Assembly: GCA_025350085.1 (NCBI GenBank)
Contig: JANXYI010000304.1
Location: forward strand, 1 to 7,044
Length of the DNA stretch: 7,044 nt
Source of the DNA: Deltaproteobacteria bacterium
Lineage (GTDB): Bacteria > Desulfobacterota > Desulfovibrionia > Desulfovibrionales > Desulfovibrionaceae
Direction of reading: 5' to 3'
Shown: piece by piece, positions 7,035-7,044 of the stretch
Numbering within the stretch: the stretch's first letter is position 1
How the letters are laid out: every line of letters starts with the position of its first letter
The notes under the pieces: model-generated
What the model was told of the DNA's origin: nothing
The model's input: only the letters and a program-made list of their open reading frames with translations
The model's database searches: none
Translations under genes and position numbers: made by a program

Positions 7035-7044
7035 CGGCTCCTTG

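Overview
The window looks like part of a GC-rich chromosome from a sulfate-reducing bacterium of the Desulfovibrio group. The main reason is the partial pyruvate:ferredoxin oxidoreductase (PFOR) at the left edge. Its N-terminus can be aligned without gaps, from memory, to Desulfovibrio africanus PFOR, and the key active-site residues fall at the same residue numbers (Thr31, Glu64, Arg114). All genes share the same strongly G/C-biased third codon positions, so nothing suggests recent foreign DNA.

Layout from left to right. (1) The 5' part of a PFOR gene on the minus strand runs off the left edge. (2) A 347-base gap, AT-rich by local standards, separates PFOR from a divergent gene. It holds a well-formed sigma-54 (-24/-12) promoter pointing at PFOR and several inverted and direct repeats upstream of it that could be activator sites. 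(3) A SulP-family anion transporter with a C-terminal STAS domain and an unusual cysteine cluster lies on the plus strand. (4) Its stop codon interlocks, in a shared CTAG, with that of a LysE/RhtB-type exporter on the minus strand. (5) That exporter starts 7 bases after a PAS-GGDEF-EAL protein, so the two probably form a minus-strand operon. (6) After a divergent gap comes mscL on the plus strand, encoding a large-conductance mechanosensitive channel with an added C-terminal zinc ribbon. (7) Last on the plus strand is a GTG-started metallo-beta-lactamase-fold hydrolase, complete within the window.

Functionally this is a mix of core metabolism (pyruvate oxidation to acetyl-CoA), membrane transport (SulP, LysE, MscL) and c-di-GMP signalling. 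Only the c-di-GMP enzyme and the LysE exporter look physically coupled. PFOR and SulP share a regulatory gap but may be controlled separately.

No mobile element, CRISPR array, tRNA or rRNA was seen. I found no convincing evidence of an undescribed multi-gene system. The points most worth following up are the sigma-54 control region of PFOR, the repeat cluster between PFOR and sulP, the tight pairing of a bifunctional-looking c-di-GMP enzyme with an exporter, and the metal-binding C-terminal additions on SulP and MscL.
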